Of a stretch of DNA of 64,000 nt, positions 1-11,650 are shown in pieces. Position 1 is the first letter of the stretch, and each line of letters opens with the position of its first letter. Source of the DNA: Mactromeris polynyma (taxonomy: Eukaryota; Mollusca; Bivalvia; Venerida; Mactridae); contig JASFXZ010000013.1 in NCBI GenBank assembly GCA_032209605.1, positions 11,181,901 to 11,245,900 of the forward strand, given 5' to 3'. The notes beneath the pieces are model-generated. The model was given only the letters and a program-made list of their open reading frames with translations, made no database searches and had not been told where the DNA came from. The translations under genes and the position numbers were made by a program.

Positions 1-1248
1 TGTGACATTTACTGCTCGACATCCTCATTCATTATTGACGGCGGCCTTCAGGCCGTCGTCTATTTGAATAATTTTTAATCTAGGTACATGGAGTTGCATA
101 ATCGAAATGGGAGAAGCCATTGGTATTATGCTTTTTTAAATTGTTCTTACAAAACGTGATTCTAATTATACAGATAAAAAAAGTGTACTAATTGATAATA
201 AAAAAATGTCAAAATATTTAAAATGTATTTTTACCGTTAATAAAAAGCTTTAAAAAATGTTTTACGTATGCTTATAAGAATTTACAACAGCTAGTCACGA
301 AAACGGTTAGGCATCGTGTATTACATAGCTTCGTTTCACAACTACGCTCAATTCATCATCAAAGTTCAGGAAATGGTTCCTAATGCTGTGCACGCAAATT
401 GAAATTGTACTTATAAAAAAGCAAATTGTTAAACAAAAAATGTTAATCCATATTAATAAGTTCATGAATGCAGTTTATAATGTACAAATATAAATACAGT
501 GACCAAACTATGCAATATACATTGCCTTAACTTGACCCATATAAGTTATGTACTGATGGTAATATGTAAACAAAATTCAGCCAATGAAAATTGTCGTTGA
601 AAACGTCATAGCATTTGTTGTTCAAATAACGCATTGGCAGTAAAACGGATTCAGTACATTCGAGATCAAATGCTGATGGTTGAACTGAACTTTTAATTAC
701 GTTGTTTTGACATTTTTAGTGGATATTTTTCCCTTTTGATATCCCAATAGTTCTTTTAGATCTGTAAAACTAGAAGTTATAATCATGTATATTTTTAGAT
801 CCGTTTCGTTCTATCTACGTTTCGTGTAATCGTTTTTTTTCTTCGTTTCGTGTAAATCGATGCACCAGCATTTTCCTTATTGTATTGTCTCACTGTCTGT
901 TTAGATAAATGCATGTCACAAACTGGTCGGTTTGTTTTACATAAACAAGTCATATTCCAATTAAACTACAAATGATTGATTGGTACCAAGACTATTTAGG
1001 CAATTGTCATGAATTGTGGATGATTCTTACCAGAATTATGGCTTGGTGATGATCATACTTTCTTATTTATTGATAAACAAAATAATAAATCTTCAATATC
1101 ATGCTTCCTAAAACTTGTGCCGCCGTTTTGATGCTTTGCATCAAAATTAGTCTTGTTTCAGTATTTACATGAAACGGTATGCCGAGACATGTGTTTTGAG
1201 CAATCACATCGATATTGCTATCGAAACTGTGTGTCAACAAACCTGTAA
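1..1248. other. AT-rich intergenic DNA with one GC-rich hairpin
   Basis: No gene is visible. The only structured part is at 37-60, where GACGGCGGCCTT is followed directly by a near-perfect inverted copy, forming a GC-rich hairpin in otherwise AT-rich sequence. Open frames here are short and have no recognisable motif. Confidence 0.5.
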
Positions 1249-1633
1249 GAATTCTATGGTGGCATATTACTGCCACCAGTTAGGATGATAGCGTTCGCGA
1301 ATTGTTATAGCCAGTTGTATAAATATATTTATAGATAACTGGCAACACGAATCTTATCTTGCCAACTACTTATTATGTTACATATATTAAGTGAAATTCG
1401 CAAAGCATAACTAGATAACCCGTTAGTGTAATACATCATAAAAAGGTACGAGGTGGCAGTTCTGGGCACTTATAAGCCTGTTTCTGGTCTTATGATATTT
1501 ATCTTACCGAAAATGTATCACGAATATTAACTAGATAGCTAGATTATTATCGCAATAATTAAGTGGTTTACACGAAACAATTCGCGAACGCTATCATGCT
1601 AACAGGTGACACTAATATGCCACCATAGAATTC
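1249..1633. mobile_element. 385-bp MITE with 58-bp terminal inverted repeats
   Basis: The first 58 bases (1249-1306) and the last 58 (1576-1633) are inverted copies with only a few mismatches. The element end reads TATGGTGGCATA, and the inner part of the repeat contains TTCGCGAA. The interior is AT-rich, carries repeated ACTAGATA-type motifs and has no transposase, so this is a non-autonomous DNA element. Related pieces occur at 7651-7810, 29819-30096 and 38018-38176, which shows it is a family. GAATTC flanks both ends and may be part of the element or chance. Confidence 0.85.
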
Positions 1634-3192
1634 AAATCCGAATATGATTTTATTTAAATTGGTTAAGTGAAATGTAATCTGTAATTTCAACCATTAATTG
1701 AAACATAATTAAATGTAATGGGTTTGCTCGAAACCAAAATAATCGTGCAAAAGTTAGTATCCTCGGGCTAAACTTAGTAAAAATGATATACTCGGGTATA
1801 CATTACGGTCAATTATGTTTGTTATATGGAAACATTGATGTGGATGTATGCGAAATGATGTACGATGTGAGACGATCACCAATCCGCCTGAAATATGATT
1901 TCATGTTCTAAATAAATATTTGAAACAATTTAAATTACAATTAAACATACATAAGTACTGTCCCTGGATTTGTTTGTGTGACTTTTTTGTCCAGAACATT
2001 TCTTAGTATATTTTTGTAGAGGGATACTAGAAGTTCAATTTTTTACGACGGTGGACAGTTGACATCATGTAAGTTTCCATGTAAACAAAGATGGCCGCCA
2101 TTTTATGAACCCTTGACTAGTCTTACTGTAACGATTATTTCTATTAAATGCAAACAGGTCTTGATTTTAATGTGTGTGATAATTTATGTACAGATAGAGA
2201 GCTCTCAAATGAACTCCCTGTCAAGGTCACTAAAGGTCAAGTTCAAGGTAATTTAAATGTAAAACAATGTTTAAAAACGCGTTTTTACCCAATGTCGTTT
2301 TAATTCATCTGCACAGTTTTGACTGTATACATACAAAACGGGTAAAACACAATAAAGGGAACAGTAAGGTTGCACTTGAGGTCAAAAATAAAGGTCAACA
2401 CAATAGAAAAAAAATTTGTGATCCTGAATAAGTAATGCTTGAAATTTGTAAAACTCATTCGGTTAGTGGAAAAAACAATGAGAAATGTTTTTTATTCTAC
2501 TTTGTATGGGGTTAGGTAAGTGCTGGTTACGGACACTACTTGTAAAATTAACCTCTGGAAATTTATGCCTTTAATGAACTATACCAAGTGTTTTGCAAAA
2601 TTATAATTCCAATACAATTAATTAACAAAATACCAACCAAAAAAATCATAGGAAAAAAGTTATAACCCTTTATTAAATCAACTTTAAAAATACAAATTTG
2701 CAATGTTGATCGATCTAAAGATTTTGAGTAACATCGTCCAGCATAATGGAAATATATACGTTATATATAAAAGGAAACATGACATAGATGGACAGTATTT
2801 TCTAGTTAGTAACAGTCTGATGCTAATGATATTAGTCTATCAAATTGAACATTATTGAGCCAAATTGATATCAAAGGTATTTAAGAAATACGACCTCATA
2901 GTGCTCAAGATCTTCACTTATTCTATAGACTAGCCATCTTGACATACAAATTAAGAAATGAAAAGTATATAAGCAAATATACATACACAACATGCACATC
3001 GACAACATTATACATGATGACTGAATAAAGTAATTTTAAAATGTCTACTGCTTCAGTATTCTGTACATTTATATATCATACATGGTCCATATCACATTTT
3101 CCACATCAAATATGCGATCGATGTATTTATATTCACTTTAAAACCTATTTACGTATTTTCATTATATTGAAGTGGAAATTCAGGATAACAAC
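1634..3192. other. AT-rich intergenic DNA
   Basis: No gene is seen. A short palindrome, AAGATGGCCGCCATTTT, at about 2088-2104 matches two back-to-back YY1-type sites (ATGGC/GCCAT cores). Several short direct motifs such as AAGGTCAA occur near 2220-2400 and may be remnants of a dispersed repeat. Confidence 0.4.
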
Positions 3193-4129
3193 GTGTTTGC
3201 TTTTAATAAAACAAAACTATCCCATGGTTGGTCTTCAATAGAGGCAACGTTTCATATGAAGACTACAAACATTTCTAAATAATTAAATACTTTGATGCTA
3301 ATAAATCAAGTAATAACAATACATATCACGAAAATGAATTTTCTATTGAAATTAACTTAATAAATCGCATCCGGTTTTCAGACCATACAATGCATGTGAA
3401 AAATTATGTGCAAAATATATTATAATGCAGAACAAAATTAAACAGAAACTGCGGCAAATCGATTTTTACGATGTCACATGATTACGGTATTTATGTGAGT
3501 GCTGATAGCGCTTAAATCATACAATCATGTATTCGTAAAGACACGAAATTCCCATGTGGTTACAAGAGAATTAACATTTCAATGAACAAATAGTCGTGAT
3601 ATGAGTTTCTTGCTTACAGGTTGATCATTTCTTTTTTTTTCTTTTTTTTCACTTTTATCTTAGTCGATGTTAATCAGACAAAGTCAACAGTAATAAATAT
3701 GTTCACTATAGTTGTGATAGACATAGGGATCAAAACAAAATACAGTGAAAGTTAATGTTCCGAAGAAATCTTGTTTGCTTTAAAAATGTATTTAAAGTTT
3801 CTTGACCAAATCAAGAGGACAATGGGATAAATATTGTCTAAGCTTTAAATGCCTTCATCGATTTGATAGTTTTAAAATATTTGCTATAGTTTAAAGTAGA
3901 CTGGCCCAATTATTATTTATTATACCTTTTATCATTAAACACGAGGTAAATGCGTTAATATTGTATCAATGTATCGATATATGTTATTTTATAAAATATG
4001 CACATAAACAGTAATTTTATGGAAATCTCTGAAATGAACATTACCACAAGGGTCCTGTAATGGAGATTTGATGTAATTTTATTTACGTGTTTTATTATAT
4101 TCTGTTGGGTAACTTGGGCATGTAACATT
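3193..4129 (+). repeat. Left copy of a ~0.95-kb inverted repeat shared with the right window edge
   Basis: The sequence matches the reverse complement of 63041-64000 over its whole length with a few small indels; for example 3810-3930 aligns with 63260-63400 almost base for base. The right copy runs off the window end, so the repeat may be longer. Neither copy contains a convincing coding frame. It is either a dispersed repeat in opposite orientations or the long terminal repeat of something larger. Confidence 0.8.
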
Positions 4130-4289
4130 TTGTTGAGTACTGATTTTATACCACACATTCAAGTACACAAATGTTCATATCTACCAGATGATGTTAGTAG
4201 TACTATTACATGTATATGCATAGTAATTGTGTAGGTATTAATCATATACCTGTTGTTTGTTCTTCTATAAATACCTGTATTTGTGAAGA

Positions 4290-4390
4290 TACACTGTAAT
4301 GTCAGGTTATTTGAATGATGAATATTCATGTTATTATATGATATTATGATTCTGATTTGTGTTCCGTTTGTATTGCATTAATAAACTAGA
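4290..4390 (+). repeat. ~100-bp repeat, second copy at 62763-62860
   Basis: The segment with TTTGAAT, GTTCATGT, ATTATATGA and GATTCTGATT in order also occurs at 62763-62860 in the same orientation. It sits just inside the inverted-repeat copies (3193-4129 and 63041-64000), so the two repeat blocks are associated at both places although their relative orientation differs. Confidence 0.5.
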
Positions 4391-5250
4391 CATGTGTCCA
4401 TAGGACACATATGCCCCCACTTCCCGATTTTGTCACAAAAGCAAGGGGATCATAATTACCAGGTGCACAACTTCACTTGCTGATAAACAATCCAGGAAAG
4501 TTTGATGGTCGTAACTGCAATTCATTTTCATTTACACAAGTTATACCTACATATGATATCATGATATATATCACTATACGTTAATTTGAACTGAATAACT
4601 TAAGTAAAAACCTTTTTTCTATTTTTAGTGATAGTGGCCTTAATCTTGACCCCATGTGCCACATGTAGAATTATATTTGTGTGAAGGTTTAATACTGTTA
4701 ATCAAATACATTTTGAGATAAGTGTTATACTAAATGCATAATTTTAATTAAGTCAAGGGTCATAACTCTGTTTCTTGACACATCCACACACAAAACCCCA
4801 GATGCACAATCTCACATGCTGGTTTACATTGCTCTTAAATGTCATGTCTCTGGCTCATATACCCATCTCAATAGCTGTGACACAAGTGTCCATTCTTTGT
4901 ATAAGTAATTTTAAGTAAGTCAAGGGCTGTCACTATATTCTTACTGGAAACAGCCTCAAGCTATACCCAAAGTTCACAACTTCCTATGATGGTTAACATT
5001 CATGTAAAGTTACATGACTCTGGCTCCCATACTTGTTTTAAATATGGGCGGCACAAAATTGCATACTCATTATGACATACTTTCACAAAATCAAGGGCCA
5101 TGACCGTACAGTCCCAGGTGTACAACTTCACATTCTGATTAACATTCCTGTTTTGTGAAAGTGGCTCATATCCTTTTGGAGATATTTGCAAAACAAGATT
5201 GTGTGACGGATGGAAAAGGACAAATCCATACGCCCCCTTTCAAAGTGGGG
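4391..5250. repeat. Bivalve dispersed repeat (GTGTCC/GGACAC type)
   Basis: It opens with an inverted pair, GTGTCCATAGGACAC, followed by ATGCCCCCAC. Inside, the phrase 'AAGGG(C/T)CATAACTCTG' and related 'GGCTCATA', 'CAACTTCAC' blocks recur about three times, suggesting internal tandem duplication. From memory this type is widespread in bivalve genomes. It ends near a GTGTGACGGATGG block. No coding capacity is evident. Confidence 0.55.
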
Positions 5251-5953
5251 ACATAAAAATTATCCAAACAAACAAGTCATGTATGATTTGATAAATGTTT
5301 TGTTTTGTCAACTAAATAAAATGATAAGACTAGATTCGGTATCATATTTAGAATCAAATACTTATCACGTCATCTCATTATCGTTTGTAATGAAAGAAGA
5401 CACCATTTAATGTTTTTATTGATTTGACCTCAAATGACATTGACCAATGCCCTTGGCTGGTAACCTTGACTTTATTTTAGTCAATGAAATGCAAACACAT
5501 TCACGTGTACATAAAGAATGTGTGCTTAAACAAACTCAGAAGATGCATTCATTGGCTATACTCGTATATTCTATGCAATAATATTGATAGAGGTGGTGCC
5601 TCGTAATTCCTTTTAATTATAACATTATTAAAATTAGGACCCTAAATTAAGTTTTGTTATAATCTGCATGGAACACGAGTAAAGACAAAATACTTACTTG
5701 TAGCCTAACCTATGAAACACTAATACTACTGAACTTTAAACAAGATACAAACATATTTTCATAATGTTTTTCATTTTCAACATGTAATAACCTTGACCTC
5801 GGGCAACAGTTCAATAATAATGTTGACCTTGATTTATTTTTGTCTGTGAGCAGCAAATACATTTTACATATACATTTATACAGAAACTGTGCTTACTCAT
5901 TTCATGCAACCAAACGCAAAATATGTATTTATAAGCTATACGCGCGCGGAAGG
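5251..5953. other. Intergenic DNA with two related short blocks
   Basis: No gene is seen. Two stretches, about 5425-5530 and 5780-5900, share the order 'CCTTGAC...', 'TATTTT(A/T)GTC', 'GCAAA(C/T)ACATT', 'TACA' and 'TGTGCTTA', so they are probably diverged copies of one repeat. Confidence 0.35.
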
Positions 5954-6236
5954 TATGAACCAAAGCAATGCTGAGTACTATAAACGGAAAAAGGCCTAAG
6001 AAACTAATGACGTCACATTGACAAAACATAGGTCGTGGGTTCGAAAAACACAGGGATAACTTACTATTTTCCAAAAATTATAAATAATACATTTATTCTA
6101 GACAGTCGTACATAAGACAGGTAGTGTATCGGTTTACGAGACATGTTTTGAATACTTATTGAATACAATTAGATATTGCAAATCACATGAGTACATGTGC
6201 ACCATATTTTCATTTACTTTTCAAGTTTACAAATAC
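5954..6236 (+). repeat. Dispersed repeat with tRNA-like T-arm, copy 1
   Basis: Homologous to 46173-46500 in the same orientation (shared blocks AAGCAATGCTGAGTACTATA, AACATAGGTCGTGGGTTCGA and CAGGGATAACTTACTATTTT). The centre carries GTGGGTTCGAAA, the B-box/T-arm motif of RNA polymerase III genes, but the stem is mutated here (AAACAC instead of AACCCAC). No clear A-box is seen, so a tRNA-derived SINE origin is likely but not proven. Confidence 0.6.
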
Positions 6237-6475
6237 AGTAGACATTGTATTAAGTGACCACTCAAGGAACAGCCAAAAAGTGGTCGCTTAATAAAATGAT
6301 CTCTAAATATCGACACATTAAATAAAAGTTAAGTACAAATGAATGTCCAACTGAACAATCAAAACGAATAAATACTTTCTTTGCTATCATCGTCTTGACC
6401 GGAAGTTCTATTCGAAGTACCGCCATCCATATTAATCGTCTCAAGGAACTTGTACAAGTATTTTTCTCTGATTTT
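6237..6475. other. Intergenic, no feature seen
   Basis: Short AT-rich stretch. The frames here show no motif or repeat that I recognise. Confidence 0.3.
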
Positions 6476-6951
6476 AGCTCACCTGATCTGCATGAAACTA
6501 GGCCAGAGTGTTTGACTCAATACAATATAGGATAATTTCGAAACTGGGTAATGTGGGATCAAAAAGTAGGTCACTAGGTCAAATTAAAATCAAACCTTGT
6601 TAACACTCCAGAGGTCCCATTTGTGTCTTGATTTATGTGAGTCAGAATGTTTGTCTCAATAAAATCTAGAAAAAGGTCTAAACTGGGTCATATGGCGTCA
6701 AAAACTAGGTCACAGGATCAAATGATTGAAAATCGTAGAGGATTCTCGGAAGGCTGCATTTTCTACTGGAACTACATAAAACTTTATCCGAATGTTTATC
6801 TTAATAAAATGCAAGTCCAGTATGGTACTGGGTCATGTTGGATTAAGAAGTAGGTCACAAGTTCAAATCATTGAATTTCCTATTGGACTCTCTTGAGCCC
6901 AAAATGGCAATGTACTCAGGTGAGCGATATAGGGCCACCATGGCCCTCTTG
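6476..6951. mobile_element. CTCACCTG/CAGGTGAG-bounded bivalve repeat
   Basis: The left end reads AGCTCACCTGA and the right end TCAGGTGAGCGATATAGGGC, so the termini are inverted copies, followed by a GGCCACCATGGCC palindrome and CTCTTG. The interior repeats the phrase 'GGGTCA(T/A)...GGTCAC(T/A)(A/G)GGTCAAAT' about three times. This matches, from memory, a very common molluscan non-coding repeat. It has no transposase. Confidence 0.65.
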
Positions 6952-7650
6952 TGTATATATTTGATGAGAATAATGGCTGACATGTCAGAGATATATCTAT
7001 TGTAGTGTAACAGCGTGCTGTTAGGTACAAGTTTATATTTCATCAGTATATGCTGTTAAACCTCCTTTACTTTACATAAACTCAGTCATCCGTAAATATA
7101 TAGCTACACAGTAAGTTAACCAATCGAATCATTCCACATGTCATATTTTCTGTATAAATACAAACTTTTACTCTTTATTGTGGCTCTTGGATACTGACCA
7201 CGGTCAGTATACTTCAAAATCTAGTATTTTGACAATTGATTGAAGAACTTGTTTCTTCCCTCCAATGCATATTGCATTGACAAACTCATTAGGTTAGAGC
7301 GTTCTTTTGATGCATATATATATACAATGTTGTTGAGCAGTGAAGTATCTAACACAGCAACTCTAGCTTGTAATAATACAATGACATAGATTTGATTAAT
7401 GAAGATCATTACAAACAATAGTTGTCAGTCTTGTTACTGTTACATGTGTCACAATGTGAAATTATAAATTGTCTTTGATGGAAAGAATTCTTTAATATTA
7501 TAGAATACAATGATGACATTCAACATGCACATTTTAACCAAAAAGTAAAGTAGGTAGAGTACAAATATTATTTAAAATGTATTCTTTGACTCAATCCAAT
7601 CGATTTTTAAGGATCGTTTTTATTTAAACGCTTTCTTTTTCTTCGACAAT
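6952..7650. other. Intergenic AT-rich DNA with one short perfect palindrome
   Basis: No gene is seen. At 7191-7210, ATACTGACC is followed after two bases by GGTCAGTAT, a perfect 9-bp stem. Confidence 0.35.
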
Positions 7651-7810
7651 ATATGGTGGCATATTTCTGCCACCAGTTAACTACTTAATTAACTAGATAA
7701 TTATCTGGTTATCACGTTAAAGAAACTAGATATCTACTTAAATGACTAGATAATTATGTGGTTAACTAGATAAGTATCATGATAAATTTTCATACCAGAT
7801 AAATATCTTA
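7651..7810 (+). mobile_element. Truncated copy of the TATGGTGGCATA MITE
   Basis: It starts with ATGGTGGCATAT and CTGCCACCAGTTAA, as does the element at 1249-1633, then continues into ACTAGATAATTAT-type motifs. The inverted partner end is missing, so only one half of the element is present. Confidence 0.65.
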
Positions 7811-8276
7811 ACACAAAAATTGTCTGATAGTGCCCACGGGTTTATACATGGTAGTGTTAACATTATTTACTGTGTCCAACCTCAAGGAGTCTATATGACC
7901 AGTTACAGGTTTATACATGGTAGTTTTAGAATTATAAAATAAATATGAAGCTTTTTGTTGGAAAGTTATATTGTCAACCTTTGGAGAAATACCATCACCC
8001 TTGGCTGCACCTTGAGTGACAGTAATCACATAAAACAGTGCGATATTTATATATGTAGAACTCGGAACATCCAGTTTGCTATATTGGTTCCCCTAGTTTC
8101 ATACAAGTCTGAACCTCAGACATAAAAGAATAAAAGATGTCAAAATATGAGCAACACTGTATATTTCTTAAGGTAATCAAATAGTAGTTCTAAATCTAAT
8201 GAAACATGACAATCAGACTGCTTAATTAATTAAAGTATCATTATTTACTGTCACAGGCACGTAACATACACATTAT
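7811..8276. other. Intergenic with a short direct duplication
   Basis: The block GGTTTATACATGGTAGT occurs at about 7838-7854 and again at about 7907-7924, each followed by TTA-rich DNA. No gene is seen. Confidence 0.35.
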
Positions 8277-8403
8277 TTACACGGAGAATTTACCAGACTT
8301 GTCCAGGATTTGCACCTGGGACCTCTCTAGCCAACAATCAAGATGGCACTGAGCGCTCTAACTACTGAGCTAACAAATTGAACAGTAAATTTCTCCATTG
8401 TAA
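8277..8403 (-). mobile_element. tRNA-derived SINE-like element with paired ends
   Basis: Read on the minus strand, 8353-8373 gives an A-box (TTAGCTCAGTAGTTAGAGCGC) and 8303-8320 a B-box (CCCAGGTGCAAATCCTGG) about 30 bases further on, as in a tRNA body. It does not fold as a functional tRNA, because the anticodon arm is not preserved. The outer ends are also inverted copies of each other (TTACACGGAGAATTTA at 8277 and TAAATTTCTCCATTGTAA at 8386), extending the acceptor-like pairing well beyond a tRNA. Confidence 0.65.
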
Positions 8404-9077
8404 CCCCTAGCAATTACAAAAGGAAGACATTTCAAAAAGTAATAGTTATTTTACTTTGGTTTCCTAGTATGCACAAATACTGATATGAATGTTGCTTAAT
8501 GCAATTTCTTTGTTAAAGAGTATATGCATTTTTTTAACAGTATTTAAGTTAGAAAAAGGGATTGGATGACTTGATGCGACTCGAAAAATGTATTTTGGCC
8601 TGAATTTCAGTCTAGGTTGTTGCTACAAAAACACATGTACTAACATCTGACTTTTTGGCCTTATTCAAAAGAAATGTAAAATATGTTTCCATGACTTACA
8701 AGATTTGCAAGCATTATATATTAAAGTTGAGTTTACAAAATATATTTCCATGAGGCTAAATTGCATGGTGCCACCATAAAAAACAATGCTTCAAATCATA
8801 AGTGACATAATGATTATATCTAGTTAACATTTTTAGATAAGTTGTGTGCATGTCCATAAAAAACTTATTTTACACACCTTATAAGAAATGACATTCTAAC
8901 CGTTGAAAGTGCATAAAAATGAACTACCAATAAAATTGACATATTTTGCAAGAACCACATCTTAGTAGTAAATATATTCCAAATCACTAAACTGTCCATG
9001 ATGAGCTCAAGGCATTAACAAATAGAAATGGCAGTCTGATGAAAGGTGTATGAAAAAACCTTAATGATATATATGAT
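8404..9077. other. Intergenic AT-rich DNA
   Basis: No gene, repeat or motif that I can support is visible here. Confidence 0.35.
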
Positions 9078-9684
9078 CCTGTTACCCATTACCTCCACCT
9101 ACCATACCATTACCTATACTACACTAACTCATGTTACCCCATTACCACCACCTACCATACCATTACCTACCACACTAACTCCTGTTACCCCATTATCACC
9201 ACCTACCATACCATTACCTACCACACTAACTCCTGTTACCCCATTATCACCACCTACCATACCATTACCTATACCACACTAAAAACTCCTGTTACCCCAT
9301 TATCACCACCTACCATACCATTACCTATACCACACTAAAAACTCCTGTTACCCCATTATCACCACCTACCATACCATTACCTATACCACACTAAAAACTC
9401 CTGTTACCCCGTTATCACCACCTACCATACCATTACCTATACCACACTAAAAACCCCTGTTACCCCATTATCACCACCTACCATACCATTACCTATACCA
9501 CACTAAAAATTCCTGTTACCCCATTATCACCACCTACCATACCATTACCTATACCACACTAAAAACTCCTGTTACCCCATTATCACCACCTACCATACCA
9601 TTACCTACCACACTAACTCCTGTTACCCCATTATCACCACCTACCATACCATTACCTATACCACACTAACTCTGTTACCTCATT
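9078..9684. repeat. 51/56-bp minisatellite, about 11 units
   Basis: The unit contains CCTGTTACCCCATTATCACC followed by ACCTACCATACCATTACCTA. Two length forms alternate: a 51-bp form ending CCACACTA and a 56-bp form with an added TA and AAA. The 51-bp form is a multiple of three, so its first copies give a spurious Pro/Thr-rich open frame, broken where 56-bp units begin. Units are nearly identical, which indicates recent expansion. Confidence 0.9.
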
Positions 9685-11214
9685 TTCTACAACACTTCTC
9701 CACAAACTGCACATCACTATTGCAATATATCATATATACATGCAATGCCATTTGCCAGGGTAAAGATGGCAGCACCAGTACCTTGGTAAAACACAGCATT
9801 GAAATGAAGTCATACACAATGTTTGATCCCTTGGTCCATAATATACCTTACATACATTATTAGATCTGCAGCCTATGTAGTTTCAGTATCCCCATTTTGG
9901 ATTATGATATTAAAATAATTATTACAAATTTACATTCCAATATCATGTTTATTAGTGTAATATCAAATTAAAAGCAGTATAATGATCAATCATTTTTAAC
10001 ATTGCTTTCCATGCAATGCATAGTCATGAGTTAAATTAACCTGCCAAAATTTTATGGGTGGGTTACAAATTTTTAAACTTACATTAGAAAATAACATAGC
10101 ATTCTATATAAGAATTATCTCAAGGACCAATATATCACACAAGATATAATACTGCTGCTTATAAATATAAACTATCCCATTATTACCAATAGTATTTAAA
10201 CAGAGGTCATACTTATCAATGTAACGCAAATAAAATATAATAATTGTGTAAGATAGATATGTAATGTCTCTTCCCACCGTTTCTGTTATATAATAAAGTC
10301 AGTTGTTGGGGTAACATATTCACTCATTCTTCACAGCTAATAGTGAACACATGTATTGATAAAACATGTTATCTATATTAAAATGTGACATTTAACTATT
10401 TGTACAACTATATTTAAAAATTTACATTAAAAATATCTTCTTGAAATAATTTGACTATACAACACTTTAACAATGCAGAAACCAACAGAATCACAAGTGT
10501 CACAAGATTCATGACATCACAACATCAATTGATGATGTCATTAGAATGTGAAAAACTCAAGTTAGAATACCTTTGCATTAATCAAATTCCAGTATTAAAT
10601 GAAAAAATGTTTTGCAAAACTATTCTAACTATTAAACTTAGAATAGTTTTGAGCCAAGAAAATAGTTGTCCGAGATAGAATATATTTTTTACATTTGAGT
10701 TTTTAAAAACTATTCACAATATAATCATAATAATTTGACAGATTATGTGTTTTAAGATTTCAAGAACAAAACTGTCAAATAACCACTTACTAAAAAAAAA
10801 CAAGATAGAATAGTCTTGCGCTGAGCCCTCGATATAAAGACTAAAGTTTAATGATACCCAGAATTTCAAATGATACCTTGGAAGTTACTAATGTAATAAA
10901 TTTGGTAAAAACTGCCATCACACAAATTCTTGCTTTCATTTTCAATAAGTTTCAGTAGCACATCAATTTGATGGTTTTAAATTACCAAATAGCTTTCAGA
11001 GAACTGCAATTAATTGTGTTATGTAGCTTTGAAAGATAATTCTATCTGTATAACCAAATCCTTTTGTTGACTTAATCACACAGAAATTAGGTGGATGTAA
11101 CTTCAAATGCCTGGAAAGTTTTCAGCATTGTTTCATTATTGTTATATGAATGCGACAAGTCACAGTCTGAAGACAACATCTAAGTTTGTACTAGTCAGAC
11201 TGCAATAAGTAGGA
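9685..11214. other. Intergenic AT-rich DNA
   Basis: About 1.5 kb with no gene that I can support. A 75-codon frame at 10451-10678 has ordinary AT-rich composition and no motif. Confidence 0.35.
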
Positions 11215-11315
11215 ATCAAGGGGGAAAAGTGTGTCCGATGTGAGACTCGAACCCATGGCTCCCTAAACACCAGTATGGCACTCTACCGACTGAGCTAACC
11301 ATGTGACTGTCTAAC
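11215..11315 (-). mobile_element. tRNA-derived SINE-like element, cluster member 1
   Basis: On the minus strand there is an A-box (GGTTAGCTCAGTCGGTAGAG, about 11281-11300) and a B-box (CCATGGGTTCGAGTCTC, 11242-11258) at tRNA spacing. The anticodon region lacks a clean stem, so it is not a working tRNA gene. First of three such units within 440 bp. Confidence 0.7.
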
Positions 11316-11398
11316 CTCACACCACTACACTCCTCCCCATTCTGGTATTTGTGGCTAAAACCATGTGGGCTGTCAAACACCACTGCCATCATTGAAGT

Positions 11399-11500
11399 AA
11401 GTCAAGGGGAAAGTGTGCCTGATGTGAGGTCCAAACCCACCACCCCTAAATACTAGTATGTCACTCTAACAACTGAGTTAACCGGACAGCCGTCTGACTC
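11399..11500 (-). mobile_element. tRNA-derived SINE-like element, cluster member 2
   Basis: A diverged copy of member 1: the same order of GGGGAAAGTGTG, GATGTGAGGT, CAAACCCA, ACTAGTATG and CACTCTAAC..CTGAGTTAACC. The B-box is decayed (GGTTTGGACC on the minus strand), so it is probably inactive. Confidence 0.65.
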
Positions 11501-11519
11501 TACACCATATCATGATAAA

Positions 11520-11650
11520 TCACACAAGAAAAACAACATATCCCACCAGGGATTGCACCCGGGTCCTCTTATATGATTTAAAGCGGACATAATATTCTAC
11601 CGCATCACTTCAGAGCTAGCCAAACAGAAAAGCTATTGGAAGTGACCTAA
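11520..11650 (-). mobile_element. tRNA-derived element, cluster member 3, different type
   Basis: On the minus strand a GGCTAGCTCTGAAGTGATGC A-box-like block (about 11600-11621) and a B-box CCCGGGTGCAATCCCTGG (11546-11563) are seen. The body differs from members 1 and 2, so it is a separate family, closer in its B-box to the element at 8277-8403. Confidence 0.55.

Noticed and set aside
9046..9282. 78-codon Pro/Thr-rich repeat frame
   Set aside because: It is a by-product of the 51-bp minisatellite unit (17 codons) and is broken as soon as 56-bp units start.
11225..11310. Functional tRNA gene
   Set aside because: A- and B-boxes are good, but the anticodon arm and acceptor stem do not fold, so it is a tRNA-derived element.
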